Shown here: in pieces, positions 42,043-53,831 of the stretch
Layout: each line of letters begins with the position of its first letter
Numbering within the stretch: the stretch's first letter is position 1
DNA from: an uncultured Zoogloea sp.
GTDB lineage: Bacteria; Pseudomonadota; Gammaproteobacteria; Burkholderiales; Rhodocyclaceae
Direction of reading: 5' to 3'
Assembly (NCBI GenBank): GCA_937967645.1
Contig: CALBTT010000184.1
Span: 4,297-68,296, forward strand
DNA: 64,000 nucleotides
Translations under genes and position numbers: made by a program
The notes under the pieces: model-generated
Databases searched by the model: none
What the model saw: only the letters and a program-made list of their open reading frames with translations
What the model was told of the DNA's origin: nothing

Positions 42043-44832
42043 TCACACCGCCAGCACGCACAACAACTTTGCATACAGCGTGGCGGGCTCGAAAGGCTTG
42101 GTCAGGAAGTCGTTCATACCCGCGGCCACGCACCGCTCCTTGTCCTCGGCAAACGCATTGGCCGTAACGGCCAGGATGGGAACATCGCGGCTCGCGGGCA
42201 TCTCCCGGATCGAGCGCGTGGCATCCAGCCCGTTCATGTTGGGCATCTGCATGTCCATCAGGATCGCGGCGTAAGGCCTTTCCCTGGTCATGGCCACCGC
42301 CTGGACACCATCCTCCGCCACATCGACGAGCAAGCCCAGCGCCTCCAGGTGAATCTGCGCCACCTCTCGGTTGATCGGCTCATCGTCCACCACCAGGATC
42401 CGCTTGCCGGAATGCTGCTCGATGATCAGCTGCTCGGCATCGACCGTCTCCTGGGGCTGCGCCCGGACCAACAAGGGCTGCCGCTTGAGCCTGGCTGAGA
42501 ACCAGAACGTACTGCCGACACCGGGCTCACTGCGGACGCCGACCTCTCCCCCCATCAACTCCGCCAGGCGCCGGGTGATGGCCAGGCCAAGTCCGGTGCC
42601 GCCATACTTTCGGGTCATCGAGCTGTCTGCCTGGTGGAAGGCATTGAACAACTGCACGGCCGCATCCTGGGCGATGCCTATCCCGGTGTCCTCCACGGCA
42701 AAGCGCAGCTGGATGGAACGCTCGGACTCGCTCTCCACCAGGACCCGGATCGTCACCGTTCCGTGGTCGGTGAATTTGACGGCATTGGCGACATAGTTGA
42801 GCAAGGCCTGCTGCAAGCGCATCTCGTCCCCCACCATGTCGGTGGGCAAGGCAGCCGCCTCGATGATCAGCCGAAGTTGCTTGGTCTTGAGACTGTCGGA
42901 CAGGATCGAGCGGATATTGGCCAGGATTTGGGCGATGTCGACCGGTGCTTCATCAAGCGTGAATTTGCCCGCTTCGATCTTGGAGAGGTCGAGGATGGCG
43001 TTGATGCTGGCGAGCAGGTGCTGCGCCGCGGTATTGATGTTATCGAGGCGCTTGGCCTGTTTCTGGCTCACCCCTTCCCGGCGCAGGACGTTCGACATCC
43101 CCAGAATGGCGTTCAGGGGTGTGCGGATCTCATGGCTCATGTTGGCCAGGAAGGCACTCTTGGCAACGTTGGCGGATTCGGCGGCAAGCTTGGCGTTGGC
43201 GAGCTCCTGTGTCCGCTCGAACACCAGATCCTCCAGGTGCGTCCGGTATTTCTGCAGCTCAGCCTGGACCAGCTTGATCGGAGTGATGTCCGACACCAGA
43301 ACGTAGAAGCCCACGACCTCACCGTCACGCCAGTCCGGAATGTAGTTGGCCAGGGAGAAACGCAGGCCCGTACCGTCCGGCAGTGGAATGGCGCGCTCGA
43401 AAGACTGGGGCTCCCCGCGCAGCACGGCCTCGATGTATGGCAGATTGAGCTGGTAAAGCACATCGCCGATCACCTCGCGGATATGCATCCCCGGCATGGT
43501 TGCCGGGTCAATGCCGAACCAGGTGGTGTAGGCATGGTTACCCAGCCGGTTGCGCAGATCACGTCCCCAGTAGCCGATCATCGACGGCATGTTGTCGAGC
43601 ACCGACTTCAGGTCGCGCTCGCGCTGGAGGAGAAGACGATCGGAGTTCTTGCGGTCAGTGATATCCCGCACAAATACCAGGAACTGCCCGCCATCCACCA
43701 TCTGGTGGGTTGCGCTGATCTCGACATCCCAGATCACTCCGTCCCTGCGCCGGTTGCGAAGTTCGCCCAGCTCGCTGCCGTTTTCGATCAGACGTTGCAG
43801 CAGACCGGACAGCAGGGGGCCATCCTCCTCGGCCACGAGATCCGACAGGCGCATCCTCAGAAGTGCCTGACGCGAGTAACCCGAAAGCCGCACATAGGCA
43901 GGATTCGCATCGAGAACACGGCCATCGACATCCGTCCGCAGAAAGCCGTCGCGGGTCGTTTCCAGAATGTTCGAGAGCATCTGATCGCTCTCGTTCAGCT
44001 CCTGATAAGGCGCCTGCACGCCCGAAACGAAAAGGGCGCGGTAAACAAAGACGTAAGCAACCGCCTTGTAGACATGCCCAAGCAGATTGAACAAGTCCGT
44101 CACATTGGAATACAAGGTGAAGAACATTTCGGCAAGACCCAGCACCCACGACGCCGCGGCCAGCCAGGACAGATCGCCGCGACGGGAACGCTCCCCCCGC
44201 AGCAGCAGGAGTACCGCAGCAAGGCCGTACATGCCCGCCAGCACATACTCGAAGGCAATCTTGAATCCAGTCAGGCCCAAGCCCGGAATGAAGGTACGTG
44301 GCAACCAGTGCCCGTAGACCAGCTCCGCCGACCACACTGCTGCGGCCAGGCCGAGGCCGGCCAGCAAGGCCATGTTGCACTTTGCCGGCGACCAGAAGGC
44401 GACGGGCTTCAGCGCAACCACCAAGAGCACCATTGCTGCAACCATCCGGCCGGCCAACCAGAAGTTGATCGCTTTCTCCGGCCCGTTGGGCGTGATCAGA
44501 TCCGGCATGCCCGCGTACGAGAGCGTATGGGCCAGATCGATCAGGCCAATCGACAGGAAGCCGATGCCCAGAATAAGGGAGTGGCTGTTTCCAGGCTGTC
44601 TGCGCAGGTTCCACCCCAGCGCAAAAACCATGACCGAAACGGCAATCCCCACGAACTCCAGCGCCGTATGAACGGGCAGATAGCCCTGAGGCTTGAAGAA
44701 GTTGCTGGCGGGCAAGGCCTGGCCGATCAGCAGCAAGACCGTGAGTGCAATTGACCAGTAGAGCTGCGGGCGCAGCAACGATGACACAGGTGGGCGCTTC
44801 CTGGGTAAGTTGGCAGGTAAGTGGGCAGACAT
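42043..44832 (-). CDS. MASE3-domain hybrid sensor histidine kinase
   Basis: 929 residues: eight hydrophobic helices of a MASE3-type sensor region (about 25-270), PAS (about 280-395), PAS (about 405-520), coiled coil, kinase with His567 (SHEIRTPLNAI), ATPase (GGTGLGLAITR), receiver with Asp860. I place the start at ATG 44832 since the signal region begins soon after; the frame is open to 44919. Its kinase part is a close paralog of the kinase at 48874-50901. Convergent with the HD-GYP gene. Confidence 0.88.
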   Translation of the reverse strand: MSAHLPANLPRKRPPVSSLLRPQLYWSIALTVLLLIGQALPASNFFKPQGYLPVHTALEFVGIAVSVMVFALGWNLRRQPGNSHSLILGIGFLSIGLIDLAHTLSYAGMPDLITPNGPEKAINFWLAGRMVAAMVLLVVALKPVAFWSPAKCNMALLAGLGLAAAVWSAELVYGHWLPRTFIPGLGLTGFKIAFEYVLAGMYGLAAVLLLLRGERSRRGDLSWLAAASWVLGLAEMFFTLYSNVTDLFNLLGHVYKAVAYVFVYRALFVSGVQAPYQELNESDQMLSNILETTRDGFLRTDVDGRVLDANPAYVRLSGYSRQALLRMRLSDLVAEEDGPLLSGLLQRLIENGSELGELRNRRRDGVIWDVEISATHQMVDGGQFLVFVRDITDRKNSDRLLLQRERDLKSVLDNMPSMIGYWGRDLRNRLGNHAYTTWFGIDPATMPGMHIREVIGDVLYQLNLPYIEAVLRGEPQSFERAIPLPDGTGLRFSLANYIPDWRDGEVVGFYVLVSDITPIKLVQAELQKYRTHLEDLVFERTQELANAKLAAESANVAKSAFLANMSHEIRTPLNAILGMSNVLRREGVSQKQAKRLDNINTAAQHLLASINAILDLSKIEAGKFTLDEAPVDIAQILANIRSILSDSLKTKQLRLIIEAAALPTDMVGDEMRLQQALLNYVANAVKFTDHGTVTIRVLVESESERSIQLRFAVEDTGIGIAQDAAVQLFNAFHQADSSMTRKYGGTGLGLAITRRLAELMGGEVGVRSEPGVGSTFWFSARLKRQPLLVRAQPQETVDAEQLIIEQHSGKRILVVDDEPINREVAQIHLEALGLLVDVAEDGVQAVAMTRERPYAAILMDMQMPNMNGLDATRSIREMPASRDVPILAVTANAFAEDKERCVAAGMNDFLTKPFEPATLYAKLLCVLAV

Positions 44833-45088
44833 GATTTTTGTGGATCCGAACCGACGTTGTATGCCCACTGCAGCGCTCGCAGGCAGCATGCCGGAAACCC
44901 ATACAGACTTCCGAGACAATCCGGTGCGCCCCTGGCTGCATGTCCCGGATGCATAAAGCAGAAATTATATGGGTATTGAACCACTCGGTTAGGGCTCTCC
45001 CTGGGGAGATGGAGCATTCAATCACGGGAGCACCCAGTCAGCCGCCCTCCGTCACGCGGCGTACGGTGTCCGCCGTGGCGCCCCGGCC

Positions 45089-46246
45089 TCAACCGCCGTT
45101 CTGTGATACCACTTGGGGCCATCCGCTCAGGTCGGCCACCGTAAAGCGCCCCTTGCCGGACGTCTTCACCCGATACATCGCCTCGTCGGCCCTGTGGATC
45201 AGGTCAGACACGGTCATCCCCTCGTAGGGAAACGGGCAGATACCGATACTGGCTCCCATCTGGGCATGCTCCGGCAGGAAGGCGAAAGGCAGCGCAAGCT
45301 CAGCCAGCAGCTTGTTGGCCAGCGCGTGGGCCGCAGCCATGTCGTCGATATTCTCGGCCAGCACGAAGAACTCATCGCCTCCGATCCGGGCCACTGTGTC
45401 GCTTGCCCGGACGGAGGCCTGCAGGCGCTGCGCCACTTCCCGCAAGGTCTGGTCCCCGGTCTTGTGGCCAAAGCGGTCATTGACGCCCTTGAAGCCGTCC
45501 AGGTCCAGGAAGAATCCGCAATGCTGGGTTCTGTTGCGGACCGCGCTGAGCTCGGCCTGGGTGATGCGGTCGTAGAGGAGTTCGCGGTTGGGCAGGCCGG
45601 TGAGCGGGTCGTGCAAGGCGCGCTGCAGGTGATGGGTGCGCTCCGCCTCGAGCTCCTGCTCGCGCAGGTACAGCAGGCGGCGCTGGCGCTCGGTGATGTA
45701 GCCCACCGAACCGCCGATCAGATTGGCCGAGACGATGAAGAAGTCGTGGCCGAGCAAGGTACGCAGGGGATAGTCGAGCAGCCCCCAGAAGACCAGGTTG
45801 TAAGCGACAAACAAGGCCAGGTCCACGCCCAGGGCATGGATGAAGCGGGTACCGATGAAGTTGTAGGTGTAGAAGGTCACCAGCACCATCATCGGGTAGT
45901 AATAGGGGGCACTGTCGAGGGGCAGATGCACCTGCATGGCGATCAGCCCGGTCCCCGCGGCGGCCCCGACCAGGGCCAGCAGCACATGCGCGATGGGATC
46001 GAAGAAGCGCGTCAGCGACAGCAGCAGCACGAGCAAGGGCACACACAGCGCGGTCAGGCGGGCAACCCACACCTGGCCGATCAACTCGGGGGCGACGAAC
46101 CATTGATCGAGGCACCCATGCAGCAGGTACACGATCATCCCGATCACGCAGGCAAACTGCCCCTGCTGCCGCGTCCGCGTCTGGGTGGCGCGCAGGAAGG
46201 CCGTCTCCAGCGAATCGTTCTTGAAGCGAAGCGTCAGCAGATGCAT
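45089..46246 (-). CDS. Membrane-bound diguanylate cyclase (GGDEF)
   Basis: 385 residues: six or so transmembrane helices (about 30-185) then a GGDEF domain (about 205-370) with intact GGDEF (289-293) and an intact inhibitory site RASD (280-283), five residues before it. Makes c-di-GMP with product inhibition. The ATG at 46246 is chosen as the first Met before the helices. Opposes the HD-GYP enzyme 3 kb away. Confidence 0.9.
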   Translation of the reverse strand: MHLLTLRFKNDSLETAFLRATQTRTRQQGQFACVIGMIVYLLHGCLDQWFVAPELIGQVWVARLTALCVPLLVLLLSLTRFFDPIAHVLLALVGAAAGTGLIAMQVHLPLDSAPYYYPMMVLVTFYTYNFIGTRFIHALGVDLALFVAYNLVFWGLLDYPLRTLLGHDFFIVSANLIGGSVGYITERQRRLLYLREQELEAERTHHLQRALHDPLTGLPNRELLYDRITQAELSAVRNRTQHCGFFLDLDGFKGVNDRFGHKTGDQTLREVAQRLQASVRASDTVARIGGDEFFVLAENIDDMAAAHALANKLLAELALPFAFLPEHAQMGASIGICPFPYEGMTVSDLIHRADEAMYRVKTSGKGRFTVADLSGWPQVVSQNGG

Positions 46247-46835
46247 GGTGGGTTCCGCGGTGGAGCCGTCCGGCGGTAGAGGCAGGTACGCGGCGCAAGC
46301 GGCGCGGCCCTCTACACAAAGTTTGACAGAATTTCCGCACGGCCAGACTGAAAAAACGCCGGCATGGCTGTCGATCAGCGTGGCGGGCCGGAAGTGGCAG
46401 CGGAAGGTCTGGCGCAGGATGCAAAGCCCGACGCCTCCTCTGCCGTTTGCCTTGCTGCTCGCCCGATTTCCTTCCCATCCACGCCAACATTCTTCCCTGT
46501 GATCACGATGTTCCAACTGGCGGTCTCTGGATTCGATGTGGACGCCGCAATGTTTCATCCAGCGCCGTCCGCATGCCATGTTGCCCCCCTTGCATTGAAT
46601 CCAGCGACCGCAACATTCAAAGTTGACGCCGCTGATTACGATGCGGGCCCGTCAACACGAAACCCTGCAGCGTCCACTTGAAACATTGCGAGCCCTGGAT
46701 TGATCATGGGGCATGGCACTCAATCCCCGGCACGGCCTGCCTGAGACTTGCCCGAGACTGACCTGAGGCCTACCGTGGCCCGTGAAGCCCTCACCCGTAG
46801 CTTGCCGGACCTTACCGGCCCCTTATCCTCCGCCC
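46247..46835. other. 589-base gap with a degenerate short repeat
   Basis: No gene is supported here. Three related 28-29-base units occur at 46511-46538 (+), 46593-46621 (-) and 46678-46705 (+), sharing a core like TTGCGGTCGCTGGATTCAAT. Related fragments (GACGCCGCAATGTTTCATCC, CAGCGTCCACTTGAAACATT) fill the spaces. The stretch also must hold the promoters of the GGDEF gene and the L,D-transpeptidase. Confidence 0.55.
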
Positions 46836-47525
46836 ATGCAGCCCCTTCCCTTGATCCCACCCACCTGCACCCAGCTGCTGCTGTGCCTTGCCTCGAACTG
46901 GAACTCCACGTCGGCACACCTGCAGCGCTTTGAACGCCCCGTCGGGGGTGACTGGACCGCGGTGGGTGCAGCGCTGCCGGTGGTGCTGGGTCGCAATGGC
47001 CTGGCCTGGGGGCGCGGACTGCATGCGCCGGACTCGGCGGGTGACAAGCGTGAGGGAGACGGCCGGGCGCCGGCGGGAGTCTTCGCGATCACGGCGCTGT
47101 TCGGGGAGGCCCCCGCCGACGCCCCCTCGGTGGCGGCGCTGCGCCTGCCCTACCTGGCTGCGGGGCCGGGGCTCAAAGGCGTGGATGATCCGGCCTCGGT
47201 GCATTACAACCGGATCGTCGACGAGGCGGCGGTGACGGTGGACTGGACATCCTGCGAGGACATGCTGCGCGATGACGGGCGCTACGCGCTGGGGGCGGTG
47301 GTGGCCCACAACGCGGCGCCGGTGCTGCCGGGTGCGGGCTCGTGCATCTTCCTGCATGTGTGGGCGGGGCCGGAGACCCCCACCGCCGGCTGCACGGCCA
47401 TGGCGCTGGCCGACATGCGCCTGCTGGCCAGCTGGCTGGATGGCACCCGGGCACCGGTGCTGGTGCAGCTGCCGCTGGACGTCTTCACCCGCCTGCGGGC
47501 GGACTGGGGCCTGCCGCAGCGGTGA
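46836..47525 (+). CDS. L,D-transpeptidase (YkuD/ErfK) family protein
   Basis: 229 residues. The YkuD catalytic motif is present: HNAAPVLPGAGSCIFLHVW then TPTAGCTAMA (His and Cys, with Thr/Ser-Gly-Cys as in the family). Such enzymes cross-link peptidoglycan or attach proteins. No clear signal peptide is seen from ATG 46836, which is odd for a periplasmic enzyme; an upstream start at 46782 does not add one. Confidence 0.78.
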   Translation: MQPLPLIPPTCTQLLLCLASNWNSTSAHLQRFERPVGGDWTAVGAALPVVLGRNGLAWGRGLHAPDSAGDKREGDGRAPAGVFAITALFGEAPADAPSVAALRLPYLAAGPGLKGVDDPASVHYNRIVDEAAVTVDWTSCEDMLRDDGRYALGAVVAHNAAPVLPGAGSCIFLHVWAGPETPTAGCTAMALADMRLLASWLDGTRAPVLVQLPLDVFTRLRADWGLPQR

Positions 47526-47611
47526 CAGTGGCCGGTGGGGCCGATAGACTCCCTGGCTTTCAATCCGCAGCCGTGCCGGTCCGTCTGGGATCGGGCGCGC
47601 TCACCGTCATC

Positions 47612-48862
47612 GTGCTCAACCTGATCTGGGTCGCTTTTGTTCTCGTCGGCTTTGCGGCTGCCCTGGCGCAGGCCGTGCAGGGCGACCTGGAGATCTTCTC
47701 CCGGCTGCTCACCGGCCTGTTCGACACGGCCAAGGCCGGCTTCGAGATCGCCCTGGGCCTGGTGGGGGTGATGAGCCTGTGGCTGGGGGTGATGAAGATC
47801 GGCGAGAAAGGCGGCCTGATCGAACTCTTCGGGCGGCTGATGGCGCCCTTCTTCCGGCGGGTCTTCCCGGACATCCCGCCCGGCCACCCGGCCGGCGGCA
47901 GCATCGTGATGAACGTGAGCGCCAACATGCTGGGCCTGGACAACGCGGCGACGCCGCTGGGGCTCAAGGCGATGCGGGAGCTGCAGGAGATCAACCCCCG
48001 CAAGGACACCGCCAGCAACCCGATGATCATGTTCCTGGTGCTCAACACGGCGGGCATCACCCTGATCCCGACCTCGGTGATCGCGATCCGCCAGAGCATG
48101 GCGGTGCAGCAGGGCCTGAGCGGCTTCAACGCCGCCGACATCTTCCTGCCGACCCTGCTGAGCACCTTCATCTCCTTCACCGCCGGGCTGGTCGCCGTGG
48201 CGGCGTGGCAGCGCATCAACCTGCTGTGCGCGCCGGTGCTGGCGTTCTTTGCCGGCTTCGGGCTGCTGATGGGCGGCCTGTACGCCTGGCTGGCCCCCCT
48301 CCCGGCGGCCGACATGGCGCGGATGATCGGCCTGCTGGGCAGCGGCATCATCATGTCGCTGATCGTGCTGTTCGTGGCGGTGGCGGCGTGGCGGCGGGTG
48401 GATGTGTATGCCTGCTTCGTCGAAGGGGCCAAGGAGGGCTTCGGGGTGGCGGTGCAGATCATTCCCTACCTCATCGCCATGCTGGTGGCGATCTCGGTGT
48501 TCCGCAGCAGCGGTTGCATGGATTATCTGGTGGCCGGGATCCGCCAGGTGGTGCTCGCCCTGGGCCTGAATGCCGACTTCGTGCCGGCCCTGCCGGTGGG
48601 CCTGATGAAGACCCTCAGCGGCAGCGGCGCCCGCGGGCTGATGGTGGATGTGATGACGACCTACGGGGTGGATTCATTCCAGGGCCGCCTGGCGGCCATC
48701 ATCCAGGGCTCGACCGAGACCACCTTCTATGTGCTGGCGGTGTACTTCGGCAGCGTCAACATCACCCGCACCCGCTATGCCGTGGCCTGCGGCCTGATCG
48801 CCGACCTGGTCGGGCTGGTGGGGGCGATCCTGGTGGGCTACGCCTTCTACCACGGCGGCTGA
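47612..48862 (+). CDS. SpmAB-like nucleoside-recognition (Gate) membrane protein
   Basis: 416 residues, about ten transmembrane helices in two related halves: SpmA-like (GEKGGLIELFGRLMAPFFRR, MNVSANMLGLDNAATPLGLKAM) and SpmB-like (ALPVGLMKTLSGSGARGLMV, GSTETTFYVLAVYFGSV). In proteobacteria the two Bacillus spore-maturation proteins are often fused like this; function outside spores is unclear. No ATG at the start; GTG 47612 or GTG 47573 are both in frame. Confidence 0.8.
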   Translation: MLNLIWVAFVLVGFAAALAQAVQGDLEIFSRLLTGLFDTAKAGFEIALGLVGVMSLWLGVMKIGEKGGLIELFGRLMAPFFRRVFPDIPPGHPAGGSIVMNVSANMLGLDNAATPLGLKAMRELQEINPRKDTASNPMIMFLVLNTAGITLIPTSVIAIRQSMAVQQGLSGFNAADIFLPTLLSTFISFTAGLVAVAAWQRINLLCAPVLAFFAGFGLLMGGLYAWLAPLPAADMARMIGLLGSGIIMSLIVLFVAVAAWRRVDVYACFVEGAKEGFGVAVQIIPYLIAMLVAISVFRSSGCMDYLVAGIRQVVLALGLNADFVPALPVGLMKTLSGSGARGLMVDVMTTYGVDSFQGRLAAIIQGSTETTFYVLAVYFGSVNITRTRYAVACGLIADLVGLVGAILVGYAFYHGG

Positions 48863-48873
48863 GCCCGCCTGGG

Positions 48874-50901
<2,028 letters not shown>

Positions 50902-51085
50902 GACAGCTTTGTGCTCCTGTGCGACTCCGTGTGTTCCAGGACTCGATTGTACCGAGTTTTGGATACGGCTCCGCGGCGCAACATGACAGGCGCACAGCCC
51001 TCCCGGGCACGTTTTCTGCAAGGGATGAATCCGCACGGCCTATGACATCATCAAACGGCAAAATTTGCCGGAAAGGAGGCAGATC

Positions 51086-51871
51086 ATGGATATCCGGAAG
51101 CTTGGCTCGCCGATTACGGCAAGTCAGCGCCACAGCTATCGGGAGGCACCGGACAGCAGCTTCTACGCCGCCTATCAGGCAGCCTTCCAGGCCCAGGCCG
51201 CCCAGGGCGGCGATACAGGCACCAATACGGGTAGCGGCAATGGGGCACAGACGCTGGAGAACATTCTCGGTGCCACCCACACCGAGCTGTCGGCGATGCG
51301 GGGGGTCAGCAGGGAAAGCCAGGCGGTCTACGCAGCGGTCCTGAACAAGGCGTACAGCTCGGGCGGCATGGACAATGCCCGCCAGTTCCTGTCGACCCTG
51401 TCGGCCCTCGAGATGGATGCGGTACGCCAGAACCACTGCCTGGCCGATACCATCGACCGCGCATCACTGAGCGAGGAAGGGGCGGCCAACCTGCTGCTGC
51501 CGGAGGGCTACAGCGTCGACCTGAACCACGACGGGATCGACGAGGTGGGCGCCGCACGCACCGCCCACTTCCCGCCCCAGGACGCCCCGGCGGAGTTCCG
51601 CGAAGCCTGGTTCCAGGCCACCGCCGGGATGGATGAGGGCAGCATGATGACCTACGGCCTGATGATGCACGACTCCATCTATGGCCTGCAGATCGATGGC
51701 CAGAGCCTGGGCTCGCGCTACGCAGTCGACGACATGGACAGCTACCGCGAGATCGTCACCAATTACCTGGCCTCATTGGAGGCGTTCAAGGGCTTCCTGG
51801 CCGAAGGTCAGTACGAACGCGACAAGGCCTTCTTCACCCGGCTGCAGGCATTGCTGGCGGCGGGGGGCTGA
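51086..51871 (+). CDS. Hypothetical protein with an EF-hand-like loop
   Basis: 261 residues, family not recognised. No signal peptide. The first 65 residues are low-complexity (Gln/Ala/Gly/Thr); the middle has DLNHDGIDEVGA, a calcium-loop-like Dx(N)xDGxxE pattern; the rest is helical. A strong ribosome site (AAAGGAGG) precedes ATG 51086. The last 38 bases overlap the convergent kinase gene. Confidence 0.7.
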   Translation: MDIRKLGSPITASQRHSYREAPDSSFYAAYQAAFQAQAAQGGDTGTNTGSGNGAQTLENILGATHTELSAMRGVSRESQAVYAAVLNKAYSSGGMDNARQFLSTLSALEMDAVRQNHCLADTIDRASLSEEGAANLLLPEGYSVDLNHDGIDEVGAARTAHFPPQDAPAEFREAWFQATAGMDEGSMMTYGLMMHDSIYGLQIDGQSLGSRYAVDDMDSYREIVTNYLASLEAFKGFLAEGQYERDKAFFTRLQALLAAGG

Positions 51872-52961
51872 GGCCGTCCGGACGGGCGGCCGCGTGGCAG
51901 GGGACGGACAGCGTGAAGCGGGTGCCGCCGGACGCCGCCGCGACACAGCCGACCCGGCCACCGTGGGCCTGCACGATGGCCCGGACGATGGCCAGACCGA
52001 GCCCGCTGCCGCCACTGTGGCGGGCACGGGAGTCGTCGCCCCGCACGAAGGCCTCGAAGATGTGGGCGGCGACCTCTCCGGGGATCCCCGGCCCGTCGTC
52101 CTCGATGCCGAGGGTGAACTCCCCCCCGTCGCATTCGGCCCGGATGCGCAAGCCGCCCGGCTGGGCGTAGCGGCGCGCGTTCTCAAGCAGGGCGATCACC
52201 GCCTGGCGCATCCGCGACGCATCGCATTCGACCGTGCAGGTGGCCGGCAGCTGCACGTCCAGGACAAGCTGGGCGGCGCGCAGGTCGGGCTCGACCAGCT
52301 GGACGGTGGCGCGGATCTCCGCGGACAGGTCCACCGTCTCGATACGCAGGCTGAGGTGGCCGCTGTCGGCGAGGCTCAGCACGCGCAGGTCCTCGATCAG
52401 GCGGGACAGCCCTTCGACCTGGGCAAGCAGGCTGCGGAACAGCGCCTCGTCGGGCTGGAACACCCCTTCGGCGAGGCCTTGCAGGCGCCCCCGCAGGATG
52501 GTCACCGGGGTACGCAGCTCGTGGGCGATCGCGGCGTTCCAGGTGACCATCTCGCTGGTCATGCGCTGCAGACGCTCGGCCATGGAGTTGAAATCCTCGA
52601 CGAGCGCCGAGGTTTCGCCGAGGGAACGATCCCCGGCATGCGCCCGGGCCTCCAGATCGCCATGGGCCAGCCGCCGCACGCTCTCCGTGACCGAGTTGAG
52701 GGGCTGGATGATGCGCCGCGAGAAACGCGTCGCCGTATGCACCGCCAGCGCCAGCCCCAGCAGCGTCATGGTGGCGATCAGGATCCACTCCGAGGTGGTC
52801 GGTGGCCAGCTGTCCACGCTGGGCGAGACCAGGGACGGATTCAGCTTCATCGCGATGGCGTAGAACATGTAGAAGCTGACGTGCAGCAGCAGCATCACGC
52901 TGAGGGCCATCGCCGACATGGACAGCACGAGTTGCCGGCTCAGGCCGGAGCGCTTCGTCAT
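51834..52961 (-). CDS. BaeS/AdeS-like sensor histidine kinase
   Basis: 375 residues: transmembrane helices about 10-38 and 58-77 around a short periplasmic loop, HAMP (78-130), HisKA with His147 (AIAHELRTPVTILRGRLQGL), ATPase (GGSGLGLAIVR). Resembles kinases controlling RND pumps. Overlaps the regulator stop by 4 bases (ATGA) and the convergent gene by 38 bases. Confidence 0.88.
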   Translation of the reverse strand: MTKRSGLSRQLVLSMSAMALSVMLLLHVSFYMFYAIAMKLNPSLVSPSVDSWPPTTSEWILIATMTLLGLALAVHTATRFSRRIIQPLNSVTESVRRLAHGDLEARAHAGDRSLGETSALVEDFNSMAERLQRMTSEMVTWNAAIAHELRTPVTILRGRLQGLAEGVFQPDEALFRSLLAQVEGLSRLIEDLRVLSLADSGHLSLRIETVDLSAEIRATVQLVEPDLRAAQLVLDVQLPATCTVECDASRMRQAVIALLENARRYAQPGGLRIRAECDGGEFTLGIEDDGPGIPGEVAAHIFEAFVRGDDSRARHSGGSGLGLAIVRAIVQAHGGRVGCVAAASGGTRFTLSVPCHAAARPDGLSPPPPAMPAAG

Positions 52962-53692
52962 GGCACGTCCTCGAGACGGTAGCCAACCCCGCGCAAGCTC
53001 ACCGGCATGCCCTGGACGGCGACCTCCTCCAGCTTCTTGCGCAGCTTGCTGATGTGGCTGTCCACCGTGCGCTCCAGCACCTCGCCCTCGGGCAGGCAGG
53101 CGGCGATCAGCTCGCTGCGGCTGAAGACCCGGCGTGGCGCCCGGGCGAGATGGGCGAGGATGCGGAACTCGGTGAGGGTCAGGGTCAGCACCTGGCGCGC
53201 GCCGTCCGGCGCCACCACCGCCACCCGGAAGGCCTCCAGATCGATCTCCAGGGGCCCCACCCGCAACACATCCGGACGATCCTGCTCGGCGCGCCGGGTG
53301 CGACGCAGCACGGCACGTACCCGGGCAGCAACCTCGGCCGGGTTGAAGGGCTTGACCACGTAATCGTCGGCACCGATGCGCAAGGCCATCAGCTTGTCGA
53401 TGTCCTGATCGTGGGCCGTCACCATGATCACCGGGGTGTGCCCCCGCGCCCTGATCTCGGACAAGACTTGCCAGCCGTCAGCACGGGGCATCTGCACATC
53501 GAGCAGCACCAGATCGGGCTTCAGGGCCAGGTGCATCTCGAGCGCGGTCCGGCCGTCGGCCGCCCATGCCGACCGGATGCCCTCCCGCGCCAGATAAGCC
53601 TTGAGGATGTCGACGATCTCCGGTTCGTCCTCCGCAATCAGCACCAGCGCCTGGGCTTCCGCCCCGGCGTTGCGCTCGAGAAAGGGGTTCAT
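52958..53692 (-). CDS. BaeR/AdeR-like OmpR-family response regulator
   Basis: 244 residues: receiver with Asp65 (LLDVQMPRADG) and C-terminal winged helix (about 145-240, TEFRILAHLARAPRRVFSRS). ATG 53692. Divergent from the RND operon across 139 bases, which contain a direct repeat ACATTTGGC. Most likely its activator or repressor. Confidence 0.9.
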   Translation of the reverse strand: MNPFLERNAGAEAQALVLIAEDEPEIVDILKAYLAREGIRSAWAADGRTALEMHLALKPDLVLLDVQMPRADGWQVLSEIRARGHTPVIMVTAHDQDIDKLMALRIGADDYVVKPFNPAEVAARVRAVLRRTRRAEQDRPDVLRVGPLEIDLEAFRVAVVAPDGARQVLTLTLTEFRILAHLARAPRRVFSRSELIAACLPEGEVLERTVDSHISKLRKKLEEVAVQGMPVSLRGVGYRLEDVP

Positions 53693-53758
53693 TCGCGCCC
53701 CCAGGCGACATTGAGGCTCATCTCCATCGTTTCTCCATCCTTCTCCCGCTAAGGCCCA

Positions 53759-53794
53759 ACATTTGGCGCCTAGTCTTGCGATTTTACATTTGGC
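53759..53794. promoter_or_regulatory. Direct repeat between the two-component and RND genes
   Basis: ACATTTGGC occurs at 53759-53767 and 53786-53794, a 27-base period. It lies 38 bases before the MFP start and 67 bases before the regulator start. A plausible binding site for the AdeR-like regulator, as AdeR is known to bind direct repeats in the same position. Confidence 0.55.
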
Positions 53795-53831
53795 CAGCAC
53801 CGCGCCCATCCGGTGCCGCTTTCGATACACG

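Noticed and set aside
46364..46681. 105-codon plus-strand frame in the gap before the L,D-transpeptidase
   Set aside because: No ribosome site, no family, and it runs through the degenerate repeats.
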